48,106 nucleotides of DNA from a virus. Shown one piece after another: positions 7,501 to 15,699 of this stretch (position 1 is the first letter of the stretch; every line of letters starts with the position of its first letter). The notes under the pieces were generated by a model. The model was not told the DNA's origin. It searched no databases and saw only the letters and a program-made list of their open reading frames with translations. The DNA lies in the IMG/VR virus record IMGVR_UViG_3300033147_000207, positions 1 through 48,106 of that record, one strand, 5' to 3'. The translations under genes were made by a program, and so were the position numbers.

Positions 7501-10500
7501 CAATCGCAGTCACGCCGAGTGCGCCAGCAGTCGCCGTAGACAACCGAATCGCCGTCGTTCAACGTGATGGTTTCCACCGTAGAGAACTGTGTGCCGGAGA
7601 GAATCGAATTGATCGTAGCCGGGGCATACGAGAGGTTCGAACCGCCGATGATGGTGCGGCCCTCTTCCAGATCCGAAGTGTCGTCCACGGTGAACGTCGT
7701 GCCGGTACCGCCGCCGGCAACAGCGACGGTTGCGCTGGAAATGTAGCCGCACTCGGCTCCGCGAAACTTCCAGGAACACTCCGGCTTCAACGATCGGCGA
7801 GGTGCTTGCAGGTGAGTGCCTTTGTTGTACCCACGGCACTTGAACGTGGTCTTGATCGCATCGCCCGCCGGTGTGTCTACAACCACGCCGCGCATCTTGG
7901 CGAGCAGCCCTTGAGTCTCGCCTTTGTTTTCGTGGATCATCCAAGCGTGAGCTGAGTCGTAGTCCGGGTGCAGCTGCCCGCCACCGGCCCACAGTTGAAT
8001 GTCGTCAATGGATACGTCGGTGCCGGCCCAATCGGTCCCAAGCGTGGTGCGCGTCCACACAACCAAGTCGATGTCGTAAGTCCCGGCGCCGTCGCTCAAG
8101 AAGTGCAGCACACCAGCGCCCCAACCAGGGAGGTTGATACCGGACGAGCGACCGTTCTCAATCGAAACCCACCGCTCGGTTGCCGAGAACGTAGTGCAAT
8201 CGAAGTCCAGGTAAGTCCCCGCGGTGGAGATGCGAACCATCACCTGGTCGTCCACGCCAAGCCCGGCGAGTCGAGCAAACAACGTGTGCCACTCACCAGC
8301 GGCCAAAGTCACACCGGAAGCAACGCGGATGTAATGCTCCGGGTGAGTCACCGTGTTGTTGCCGCCACCGCTGTTCGTCCAACCGCTGCCACGACGCACA
8401 CGCAAAGCGCCGTCGCGCAAGCCCTCTTGCTCCCAGAATCGCGGGCCATCGCGGTCGATGTGATACGCGGTGTAGCTGCCGAACGTATCCAGCCGCGTTG
8501 TCTCCTTGTCGCGCACAGCGGTGGTGTTGTTGGCGAAAGGCCCGTCAATCTCGATGTCGTCCAAGTAAATAGCGAAGTTGCCGAGCCCGTCCACGCTGCG
8601 GAAGATAGGTCGGAACTCGTCGGTGTTGGTGATCGCGTCGGGAGTCTTGACCCAACCCTCGAACAACTGCCACGAGGTTGACGGGCTCAGCAAAGCGTAA
8701 GTCGTTACGCCGGTCTGCCAAGTCTCACCGTCCGAAGTCAAGAACTGCTGCGTCGCGGAGTTGTCGATGTCGATTCGCAGTTCCAAACCGTCGGTCTTCG
8801 CTATATCGGATTTGTACCAAAACGCTACCCGGTACCACTTTGCCGGTGCGACCAGCAAATTGTCCCGGTAGGCATTCAACGTGCTCGCGCCGGTGCGATC
8901 CAACTCCAAACCGCGCGCACCAGTTCGGGCCGCTGCTGCCTTCGCTTGAACCGTCCCGCCCGTCTCCGTGCGTTGCCAATCCGTCGGTGCGCCACCCTCC
9001 GAGTCCAGATCGAACTCGCCGTTGGTCATGATCGGCGAATGGTCGTGCGTGAACGGGCCATCTATCTCGAAGTCGTCCGCTTCGATCTCACCGTTGGTCG
9101 CCGATGCGTAGATGAACCGCACCGTGTAATTGTCCGGGTTGGCAGCGTGGTCGTACGGCACCTGGAACCACAGGATGTGCTGCACCCAAGAAGTGGTTAC
9201 GTCGTAAGTCGCGGCGTTCGTAGCCGAAGACGACCACGTACCATCGGTCTGAAGAAACTGATCCGTCTCGGCGTCGTTCTTCATCCGAATCGCAAACGCA
9301 GACGCAAGCGCGATGTCGCTGCGAATCCAAACCGTGATCTTGTACCAATAGCCGGCGCGCATCGCCATGGAGTCGGCGTTCTCTCGCCGTAGACTCAACT
9401 CGCCGCTGGTTGTGCGCGTGAACAGTGCGCCTGGCCCGGAGTTACGGCCCGCACCGTTGTCCTTCACGATGGTCCCGCCGGTGGTCACTATCGTGTCGAA
9501 CCCGTAAGGAACCCCGCCGGTCCAAGCATCGCCGAACGAACCGGCAGGCGCCCAGTTCTGCAAAGCCTGATCCGCAATGGGGCGACCGAGCAAGTTGTCG
9601 TTGTCGAAGTCGCAGAAGTCCGAGAGCAAGTTGCGGCTGCCATACGCGCCGTAACTCATCACGCGACCGTAGTACGAATCCTTCGAGCCGAACGAGGACT
9701 CCTCGATCCCAACTTGATCGGTGTACTCCTTGTCGGGGAGGTTCGCGTTGGCGTCCTGAGTCGTGTTCGTGGACGCCTGATCGTGGAACGGAGTGAACGC
9801 TCGAATCGGGTTGTCGAAGTCGTCGGCAACTATCGCCGAAGTCAAAGTCCACACCAGACTCAAATCGTTGCTTCGCAGCAAACGGTTGATCCCGGCCGCA
9901 GCGCCATCGGTGCTCTGTAGGTCGTGCGGGATCTTCATTTTGTCGAGACCGCTTCCGATCTCTTCCAGCTGATGCTCCCAAACGTGGAACGCTCCGTTCA
10001 CACCGGAGTCGTTGCGCACCGTGACAACCAAATCATTCGCCGTGCCCAGGCCCGAGTCGTACTGCACAGCAACCCAGATCCGGCGCCAGGCGTCGGTCAA
10101 CGGGTGAACCAACGTCACAGTCTGGAACACAGTCGGGACGGAATCGCGGATCTCGACCTTCATGGTCAGCGACTGCGGGTCGCTGCTCGAATACGCCCGC
10201 GCCCACACCGAGAACACGTACCACTGCGCGTGAGTGAACGAGCCGGTGGTGATCTGCGAATGGGAGTCCGTCGCTGTGTTTACGGTGCACTTGGTCGCGG
10301 TTGCACCGACAGCGGCGACGTTCTCAGGCTTCAGCGAGAGCTTTCCGTCGGGCAAACCGCCGCCGGCGTCGCCGCCGCAGAAAACCATCTCGCCGGGAGA
10401 GGGCGCAGCAATCAGCGGGAAAGGCCCCGCGGCCACATTCAGCGCACGAGTCGCTGTGCCTACGCGCTCGCCCCAACCGTACTCATCGCGGACGGGTCGG

Positions 10501-11336
10501 TTGCTCGCCTGTAACTGGTTGACCGTGCCGACCGAAGCGCCGTGCGTCACCTCAAGGCCGGTTGCGGCCGCGGCCAGCTCGAGCTGCGCGCCGGTCATCA
10601 GCAAACTGTCATCGTCCTCGTAGATCGAGACTTGGATCTCCGTGTCAGACGGCGACCCCGAGAAGGTCTTCGACATCTCAATCCGTGCCCAAGTTTGCCA
10701 CGGCGCCCAGATCCCAATGACGTTGACGCTCGAGGATTCGGAACCGTTGCCCAACCGAATCTGCAACTGAATGGTCTTGGTCTGCTTCCTGCGAATGTCC
10801 CAAGCATCATCCGGGTTGTTCGCGTAGTCTCGACCCACGTAAATGCTGAACGTCCACTCTTCCGACGCACGACTCCCGGCAAGCCCCGAAGTGGTTTGCG
10901 TTCGTGCGCGCTGAATGAACTTGCCGGTGCCGCCCGTGGAGCGTTGGCACGAGTCAGCGTATTGAGCCACATCGGTTTCGGTCGGCAAGTCCGTCGCTAC
11001 CACACCGAACAGGAAATCGGTGCCGGGATACTCACCCTCCTCCGAGGCAGTACGCAGCCGATCGAAAGACATTTCCGGCTCGCCGTTCTCTGCGAAGACC
11101 GGGCCGCGACGACGGGTCACACGACCGTTTATCGGGCCGCGCCACACGAACGTACTCTTCCCGAAGATCTCGGCGGGCGGAGTGCGAGCCTGATACGCCG
11201 AGATGCCACCGCCGGCTTGCACGAACTCGCTTACTTGACCAAGCCGGATGCCGCGGAAGGCGTACAACTCTTGCAACGCGCCCGCGGACTGACTAATCAG
11301 CTTGCGAAGGAAGCCGCGTGAAATGGCCTTGTTCAC
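4551..11336 (-). CDS. Giant tail-tip protein: L-like Fe-S domain plus J-like hub with jelly-roll modules (2261 aa)
   Basis: Residues about 130-1120 hold a series of jelly-roll, carbohydrate-binding-like modules with repeated signatures (W-Y-K/R-I/V-x-F/V-W-x-R/K-S, then D-D-I/F-E-I-D-G). About 1140-1285 resembles lambda gpL, including four cysteines C1187-x8-C1196 and C1270-x6-C1277 able to hold an Fe-S cluster. About 1300-2040 is J-like central hub sequence (GLKIPTYDSDG, then WSNNPSWCLLDLLLNQRYGAG). About 2070-2210 is another jelly-roll. The start is GTG 11336, overlapping the M-like gene (GTGA). In lambda, L and J are separate genes of about 230 and 1130 residues with K and I between; here they are fused and K/I are absent. 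It should form the tail tip and bind host surface glycans. Confidence 0.88.
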   Translation of the reverse strand: MNKAISRGFLRKLISQSAGALQELYAFRGIRLGQVSEFVQAGGGISAYQARTPPAEIFGKSTFVWRGPINGRVTRRRGPVFAENGEPEMSFDRLRTASEEGEYPGTDFLFGVVATDLPTETDVAQYADSCQRSTGGTGKFIQRARTQTTSGLAGSRASEEWTFSIYVGRDYANNPDDAWDIRRKQTKTIQLQIRLGNGSESSSVNVIGIWAPWQTWARIEMSKTFSGSPSDTEIQVSIYEDDDSLLMTGAQLELAAAATGLEVTHGASVGTVNQLQASNRPVRDEYGWGERVGTATRALNVAAGPFPLIAAPSPGEMVFCGGDAGGGLPDGKLSLKPENVAAVGATATKCTVNTATDSHSQITTGSFTHAQWYVFSVWARAYSSSDPQSLTMKVEIRDSVPTVFQTVTLVHPLTDAWRRIWVAVQYDSGLGTANDLVVTVRNDSGVNGAFHVWEHQLEEIGSGLDKMKIPHDLQSTDGAAAGINRLLRSNDLSLVWTLTSAIVADDFDNPIRAFTPFHDQASTNTTQDANANLPDKEYTDQVGIEESSFGSKDSYYGRVMSYGAYGSRNLLSDFCDFDNDNLLGRPIADQALQNWAPAGSFGDAWTGGVPYGFDTIVTTGGTIVKDNGAGRNSGPGALFTRTTSGELSLRRENADSMAMRAGYWYKITVWIRSDIALASAFAIRMKNDAETDQFLQTDGTWSSSATNAATYDVTTSWVQHILWFQVPYDHAANPDNYTVRFIYASATNGEIEADDFEIDGPFTHDHSPIMTNGEFDLDSEGGAPTDWQRTETGGTVQAKAAAARTGARGLELDRTGASTLNAYRDNLLVAPAKWYRVAFWYKSDIAKTDGLELRIDIDNSATQQFLTSDGETWQTGVTTYALLSPSTSWQLFEGWVKTPDAITNTDEFRPIFRSVDGLGNFAIYLDDIEIDGPFANNTTAVRDKETTRLDTFGSYTAYHIDRDGPRFWEQEGLRDGALRVRRGSGWTNSGGGNNTVTHPEHYIRVASGVTLAAGEWHTLFARLAGLGVDDQVMVRISTAGTYLDFDCTTFSATERWVSIENGRSSGINLPGWGAGVLHFLSDGAGTYDIDLVVWTRTTLGTDWAGTDVSIDDIQLWAGGGQLHPDYDSAHAWMIHENKGETQGLLAKMRGVVVDTPAGDAIKTTFKCRGYNKGTHLQAPRRSLKPECSWKFRGAECGYISSATVAVAGGGTGTTFTVDDTSDLEEGRTIIGGSNLSYAPATINSILSGTQFSTVETITLNDGDSVVYGDCWRTRRDCDWRTQLHRYGGAAGVAKTIEQGQTIPQSALEILLGIGPFISDPGGPNQFLTYAQYGSLLGSISNEEAFQRENVYKFLPIPLIYGFVGLYPPPVEKVWLEGVTPTLAGPTGDLPCWFYCIGEGEIDRVYSARVRDLVVSTNVNFDGVQGWFRRGLVGVDTIYTESDWQTDEAVLTGNFIHPGMKEITTQGRDFRSATGTSYSRMAYMILVSDTEFAESSAPLEDFNESTAPQVLTQIRGLKIPTYDSDGVASTPAWSNNPSWCLLDLLLNQRYGAGFPPEMIDYGSFITAAAQCDELLFGDDADTLIEFVSPFASTLVVQSINGFMAGATFDGSFIAEPGAYELFVNGASTIPPNYVNKIDPVNNLISLSPGVPIPANEPNVGDRLQQKVPRWTCNVAIDRRGPLTAALDAVMSCFPGYFYHRNGKLGLRIKKRLDTEETFEVEADSTTTHGRGMIDHILKLDRRRARQSLANVVRITYTAEGNNGPATRIVDFTDAQAGGNDYVSELPMKAIGVNTSWQARRVALAKWAHLGALSGGHSDNAKHARGFSVTTGLEGLLVERGDRIAGKPLPADSLIYGRLASSELNEDLSTTLRCSPERLYMRFDSWSPEIDVFTDHPFPVGEGGAGESGPALLVPAITITNSWSTNGKVSLEVTIGAGAAPWTGAAVMKGMYDSIGIHCGTTAIFGASEENLLIRVAPGAKTLVTVDVAEELLETELFFKAVPRGLDVVTNLDGADNFMNESNVVTVTVYKNSSEDLDPNEAQHFNPVNLVWDGDFDNDHPASFWTVDFNGGAGGSASVAASLAILTAGTGPATSSVWATFPLAITNATRKHLDPDSWVSVVLKCAYESAVPDGEVRVVLREVSGGGGWSQTLLTIAADRIPLGSGSYRGFALGEVQIDSGVPAAALEIWVECDSTNKVFCDKVGVFKGKGIHTWTPHPGEAIGVTPADGTTGDYGTAVGGGGSGSFPAGGREALSITPVEID

Positions 11337-11701
11337 TCGACGATCTCCTCGACGATGGTTGAAACCGTTCGCATGTTCTGGTTCGGGAACGAAGACGGCA
11401 GTTGGTCATCACGAAACGCCACGGGAATATCCAGCTCGCCGGTCTGTATGTTGTCCCAGTAGAACGGATTCTCGCTGGCCGTACGAGCGTCGTAGAAGGC
11501 CACGAATTCGTCCCACTCCACATCGGTCATAACCCAACTCAATCGCCACGCACGGAGCTTCGTGGTGCCCCACCGATGCGACTGTCGCCGACCGTCCCGG
11601 TACTTGAACACATCCACGCCGTGCTTGCGCTCGATCTCTTCCACAGGGAAGTTCAGCGGCGCGGTGATCTCGGTCGTGATATTGGGTGTGAGTTCGGCCA
11701 T
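11333..11701 (-). CDS. Minor tail protein, lambda gpM-like (122 aa)
   Basis: A tail-tip protein of the M/DUF2460 kind. The segment RWGTTKLRAWRLSWVMTDVE, then FVAFYDARTASENPFYWDN and the strand IPVAFRDDQL reproduce the typical pattern in which an aromatic-rich strand is followed by 'pF.w'. It lies between the tape measure gene and the L/J fusion, exactly where lambda has M. The ATG at 11701 has GGAGGGG upstream and overlaps the tape measure stop (TAATG). Confidence 0.85.
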   Translation of the reverse strand: MAELTPNITTEITAPLNFPVEEIERKHGVDVFKYRDGRRQSHRWGTTKLRAWRLSWVMTDVEWDEFVAFYDARTASENPFYWDNIQTGELDIPVAFRDDQLPSSFPNQNMRTVSTIVEEIVE

Positions 11702-14700
11702 TACCCCTCCGCAGCGTCGGCCATGGCTTCAGCTACCGATTGTCGCCACTCGTGCGTGGTCAGCTTCTCGCGGAAAGAATCAGCGTCCAGCGCCTCAAGA
11801 CGGTCGATGTAAACGTCGCCGCGACCGCGTGTGCTCGTAGTTAATCCGTTGTTGAAGGCGAAAGGCGTGTCCTCTGCCGCACGAGAAAGATTCGCCATGG
11901 CGAGGTCGGCCACAGCGTTGGTTCGATCCACGCTGGCCTGCAAGGCAATCAAAGTGGCCTCAACCACCACCTGGTTGTTGTCGGCAGCCTCCGCGACTAT
12001 CTCTTGCATTGCGGCCTGCGCCGAGCTGGAGTTGGAACCGTTTCGGAAACCATCGCCGAAGACGAACTGACCGTTGCCGCCGCTGCCTTGCTCGTTGCGC
12101 TGCCCGCCCTGGTCGCGGATCTGCTGCGAACCGCCTGCGCCAGCACCGCCGCCCGCTGATGCGCCAGCGGTCGCACCACCACCGCCCGAAACCAACTTCT
12201 TCGCTGACGCCACAGCCGCAACGCCGTTGGCGATCTGCAGCAGACCAGCAGCAACCAGCTTCATGTCGGGCGGCTGCTGCGCCAGGCCCTTAGCCATGTT
12301 CACACCACCATCCTTGATCGAGATGATGCCGGAGATCAGCAACGCTGCGGCCTGCACCTTGGCGATCCGTTTCATGTGCTTGTCCGTGTTGCTCGCCACC
12401 TGAGCCAACGCCTTCGCGGCGTTCAGCATCCCAGACCACGCCGCGGCCATACCCGAAGCTACATCCTCGGCCACACCGAGCGTACGCAGCATCGAAGCGG
12501 TCATCTGCGCTTCGTAGTCCAACTGGAACCCGATGATCTCGCCTTGCTTGTCGCGGATGATTCCCGAAATGTTGTCCAGGAACACGTTGAAGTCATCCGG
12601 GGGCTTGATGTTCCCGAGCCCGAGCGTCAGCGCCACGGAGATGGAATCCACGTAAGCGTCGATGTCGGCCATGGAATTCGCCAACGCCACCGAATCCTCG
12701 CTGACCAACCCCTCTGTTCCCCGAGAAATCGTGTCAGCGATCGCAGCGTGCAACCGCTTCTCCGCCTCGGTGTCGCCGCGCTCCACAGCCTGAGCCAATG
12801 CGTCGATGTAAACCGAAACCATCGCACCGGCCTGCGCCTCGTCCACATGCAACGAGTTCAAATCGCGGAACGTACTCATCGCCTCGGCGAAGGCCGCCAC
12901 CAGTCGCGGTTTCCCTTGCTGCGCCGCCATAGTCATACCGTCGAACATGGCCGTGACCCGAGCGGCCAACTCATCCGGCTCGAACGAAAGGTTCGCTTTC
13001 TGCTGCAACTGCGCGAAGGCGGTCTCAATAGCAAACAGCGTGTCGGGCGTGTTCGCCTCGGTAGCAATCTTGATCGCCGAGAACAGCCCGGAGACTTGCG
13101 CCGTCGCCTCATCCGGGTTGGGCAGCCCCAAGTCCTTCAGGAACTGCGCGTCCTTGTTCATCTCTACGCCGTCGAAGACAGTCGCAAGCCGCTCCTGAGC
13201 CTCCGCCAGCCGCTTGACCAGATCCTCCATCTCACTCGCATCGTCGGCGCTGACGTCGCGCAGAGCGGCCTTCAGGCGAATGATCTCTGTCTCCAGAGCA
13301 TCCACCACCGAGTTGCCGCTGGTGGTCGTCCCGGAGTCCTGGCGCAGCAAAGCAGCGGCGCTACGCAACGCGGTGACGTTTTCAAGCAACTTGTTCTGAA
13401 TCAAGCCGGGGCCGGGCAGCGCATCGGCCAAATTGATGAACGTCTCCATCGTCGTGGCAATCGAATCCACAGTCAGAGCGAGCTGAAGACGGAACAGAAT
13501 CATGGCGAGCTTGGCTTCGTTCAACTTCCTCTCGAGCGACTCGGCAAACATCGAGATAGGATCACCGCCGAGCGTCGTTTCGGTCATCGCGGCGTACATG
13601 GAGGCGAACGATCGGGCGATCTCCAGCACAGCAATACTGCTGTTCAACAGCGAAGTGCGTAGCCTTACGTTGTCTCGAACCCAAACCGTGGTCAGAGTGA
13701 GAACCGCAGTCAAACCGCCGGCGAGGCCGCGCAGCACAGGCATGAACGAAGTAGACAGTTCGATCCGTACACCCTCTGTAGCACTTTTCAGCAGCACCAA
13801 CTGGCCGTTGAGGTTGTCGAGGTTCTCGTTGGCGATGCGCTCGGTCAAACCGGCGACGTTCTTGGCCTCCACCTCGAAGGCCCGCAGCGCCTCTACGTTT
13901 TCGAACAGGATCGCCGCACCGACGCCAGCTCTGATGTCGAACAGCTTGAACATATCCGTGGCCTTGAACCCGGCATCGCGCAGCGCCTGGAAGGTCGAGG
14001 ACAACGCGCCGCCTTGCTTGGTCGCAACCAGCATCTTCTTGCCGACTTCACCAAGCCCCTTCGCGCCATCCTTCAACGGCCCGATCAGCAACGACATCAT
14101 GCGCCGGAACTGCGTACCGGAAAGCGTGCCGCGTATGCCACGGTTCGCCATCAAAGCCAACGCTCCGGAAGTCTCCTCGATGGAAACACCCGCGAGCGAT
14201 GCGCCGGTTGCGGCGAATTTCATCGACTCGCCCATGTCGCGCAACGTCTGGTTGGATCGGATCGTCGCCAAGGTCATCACATCGACCACGCGAGGCAGCT
14301 CGGACACCGGGAGCTTCATGCCACGTAGCGAATCCGCGGCGATCCCGGCCGCCTCGGCCATTTCGAGTTGACCCGCTGCCGCAAGATCCAACGTGGGCTT
14401 CAACGCGCCGAGAATCTCACCCGTGTTGAACCCGGCCTTCGCCAAGGTAAATTGCGTGTCCGCTACCTGTCGAGCGGTGAACACCGTAGTGGCGCCCAAC
14501 TGCTTCGCCGTTGCGGTCAGCAGTTTCATCTCGCCAGCGGATGCGCGTAGCACCGCACCGACGCGGCTCATGGTGGCCTCGAACTCACCACCGACGGAGA
14601 TCATTTCCTTGAACTGGGTGATGACTGCGCGAGCAAGACGCTTCACAATCATGAACGCGCCTGCTATGCCGGCACCGATGCCGAGAACGCTGAGCAGCGG

Positions 14701-14952
14701 ACCGAAAGCCTTCGCTACTTTCTTGATCCCACCGCCAAGACCGGCCATGCGCGTCTTGAATGTCGAAACGGATTTGGTGGCCTTGTCGACGCCGCGACTG
14801 GCCTTGCGGTATGCCTTGTCTACCCCGGCAGCGTTCTTGCGGGCCTTGCGCTCGCTCTTAGCACCCGCGGCGTCGAACGACCTCAAGCTGGCTACGCCGG
14901 TCGTGCGGTCCACGATCAGTTTGTATACCAGGCCCTCGACTTCGTTCGACAT
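11701..14952 (-). CDS. Tail tape measure protein (1083 aa)
   Basis: The longest mainly helical protein of the virion region. It contains a PhageMin_Tail-type core at about residues 115-335 (GGEFEATMSRVGAVLRASAGE, FTARQVADTQFTLAKAGF, then the SLAGVSIEETSGALALMANRGIRG region). An N-terminal Lys/Arg/Ala-rich helix and a hydrophobic patch near residues 60-85 (FGPLLSVLGIGAGIAGAFMIV) precede it. A Gly-rich segment (about 905-935) comes near the C-terminus. Tape measure length sets tail length; at the usual ~1.5 angstrom per residue it predicts a tail of about 160 nm (inference). It follows the G/T chaperone genes. Confidence 0.93.
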   Translation of the reverse strand: MSNEVEGLVYKLIVDRTTGVASLRSFDAAGAKSERKARKNAAGVDKAYRKASRGVDKATKSVSTFKTRMAGLGGGIKKVAKAFGPLLSVLGIGAGIAGAFMIVKRLARAVITQFKEMISVGGEFEATMSRVGAVLRASAGEMKLLTATAKQLGATTVFTARQVADTQFTLAKAGFNTGEILGALKPTLDLAAAGQLEMAEAAGIAADSLRGMKLPVSELPRVVDVMTLATIRSNQTLRDMGESMKFAATGASLAGVSIEETSGALALMANRGIRGTLSGTQFRRMMSLLIGPLKDGAKGLGEVGKKMLVATKQGGALSSTFQALRDAGFKATDMFKLFDIRAGVGAAILFENVEALRAFEVEAKNVAGLTERIANENLDNLNGQLVLLKSATEGVRIELSTSFMPVLRGLAGGLTAVLTLTTVWVRDNVRLRTSLLNSSIAVLEIARSFASMYAAMTETTLGGDPISMFAESLERKLNEAKLAMILFRLQLALTVDSIATTMETFINLADALPGPGLIQNKLLENVTALRSAAALLRQDSGTTTSGNSVVDALETEIIRLKAALRDVSADDASEMEDLVKRLAEAQERLATVFDGVEMNKDAQFLKDLGLPNPDEATAQVSGLFSAIKIATEANTPDTLFAIETAFAQLQQKANLSFEPDELAARVTAMFDGMTMAAQQGKPRLVAAFAEAMSTFRDLNSLHVDEAQAGAMVSVYIDALAQAVERGDTEAEKRLHAAIADTISRGTEGLVSEDSVALANSMADIDAYVDSISVALTLGLGNIKPPDDFNVFLDNISGIIRDKQGEIIGFQLDYEAQMTASMLRTLGVAEDVASGMAAAWSGMLNAAKALAQVASNTDKHMKRIAKVQAAALLISGIISIKDGGVNMAKGLAQQPPDMKLVAAGLLQIANGVAAVASAKKLVSGGGGATAGASAGGGAGAGGSQQIRDQGGQRNEQGSGGNGQFVFGDGFRNGSNSSSAQAAMQEIVAEAADNNQVVVEATLIALQASVDRTNAVADLAMANLSRAAEDTPFAFNNGLTTSTRGRGDVYIDRLEALDADSFREKLTTHEWRQSVAEAMADAAEG

Positions 14953-14955
14953 TTT

Positions 14956-15617
14956 CTATCGCCCTCTCTTCGCCGCCTTTCGACGGGCAGCGACTGCCGG
15001 TTTCACCACCATGCGATCGAACAACAGTCGCGCGTCGTCAACCAAGTCCAACCATTGCCCTCGGTCATACCCACCGAGCTGAAGTTGAATCATCATCGCG
15101 GGTAAGTTGAGTCCGACCGGCATGTCCCCGATGGTGTTGACTTGATCGCAAACCTCGCCGTAGAAATTGATCGCATCTTTCTGCTCCGAAGTTAACGCCG
15201 CCGCAGCGGCACGGTTTTGCGTTTTCAGCCAAACCGTGCCGTGCTCAATCAGACCTTGCTGACGGCGGCGCTTCCTTCCCCCACAAAGTTTTTCGCCTCG
15301 CTGGCTTTCTCGCTGACCCACGTGGCGAACTCCACGTTACGCAGCAACTCCAGCGCAGCCTTCTTCGAGAACGGGACCTCGGCATCGCCCTTGAACAGTC
15401 CCTCCCAACCGAGAATCACCTCGTTGGCAAGTTTGTCGTTCCAGCGCCCGATGTCCAGCTCGTCCTCGAACTGTGACTTGAACGGCCGACAAGCGCGACG
15501 GAGCTTGTCGATCTCCGGACCGCCTTTCGAGGCGATGCGGACCTTGAACCGGCCATCCGGGTCGCCCGGGAAGGGGAACAGCGCGTTCTCCTTGAGTGCG
15601 ATGTCGTTGAATTCCAT
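14956..15617 (-). CDS. Tail assembly chaperone G-T frameshift product (predicted)
   Basis: The downstream frame ending at 14956 lies exactly in the -1 phase relative to the G gene and overlaps it at 15249-15321. It has no ribosome site of its own; its first ATG (15321) has no SD. The likely slip site is GAAAAAC at 15294-15288, read GCG-AAA-AAC in frame 0; after slipping the reading continues KLCGGRKRRRQQGLIEHGTV. The extension of about 110 residues (helical, basic C-terminus AARRKAAKRGR) would be the T domain that binds the tape measure protein. The slip heptamer is not the optimal X-XXY-YYZ, so the site needs confirmation; the frame relation and position are strong. Confidence 0.7.
15249..15617 (-). 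CDS. Tail assembly chaperone, gpG-like (122 aa)
   Basis: Position between tail tube and tape measure genes, the length, and strands such as GRFKVRIASKGGPEIDKLRR identify a lambda G-type chaperone that coats the tape measure during tail assembly. The ATG at 15617 follows GGGGAAA at 6 bases; extension to 15752 would run into the tail tube gene and lacks a good start. Its 3' end overlaps an open frame in the -1 phase (14956..15321), consistent with a G-T frameshift pair. Confidence 0.85.
   Translation of the reverse strand: MEFNDIALKENALFPFPGDPDGRFKVRIASKGGPEIDKLRRACRPFKSQFEDELDIGRWNDKLANEVILGWEGLFKGDAEVPFSKKAALELLRNVEFATWVSEKASEAKNFVGEGSAAVSKV
15288..15294 (-). promoter_or_regulatory. Candidate -1 ribosomal frameshift site
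   Basis: GAAAAAC on the minus strand within the overlap of the chaperone gene and the T frame. Slipping back one base would join the two frames. GC-rich sequence follows immediately downstream. The first position is imperfect (G rather than A), so confidence is moderate. Confidence 0.5.
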
Positions 15618-15699
15618 AGTACGTTTCCCCGCGTGGCGTCCTGTGTGAAAACGGGACGGAGGCTCGGACGCGAAACAGCCTCCGCCCCGCGGCGTACGA

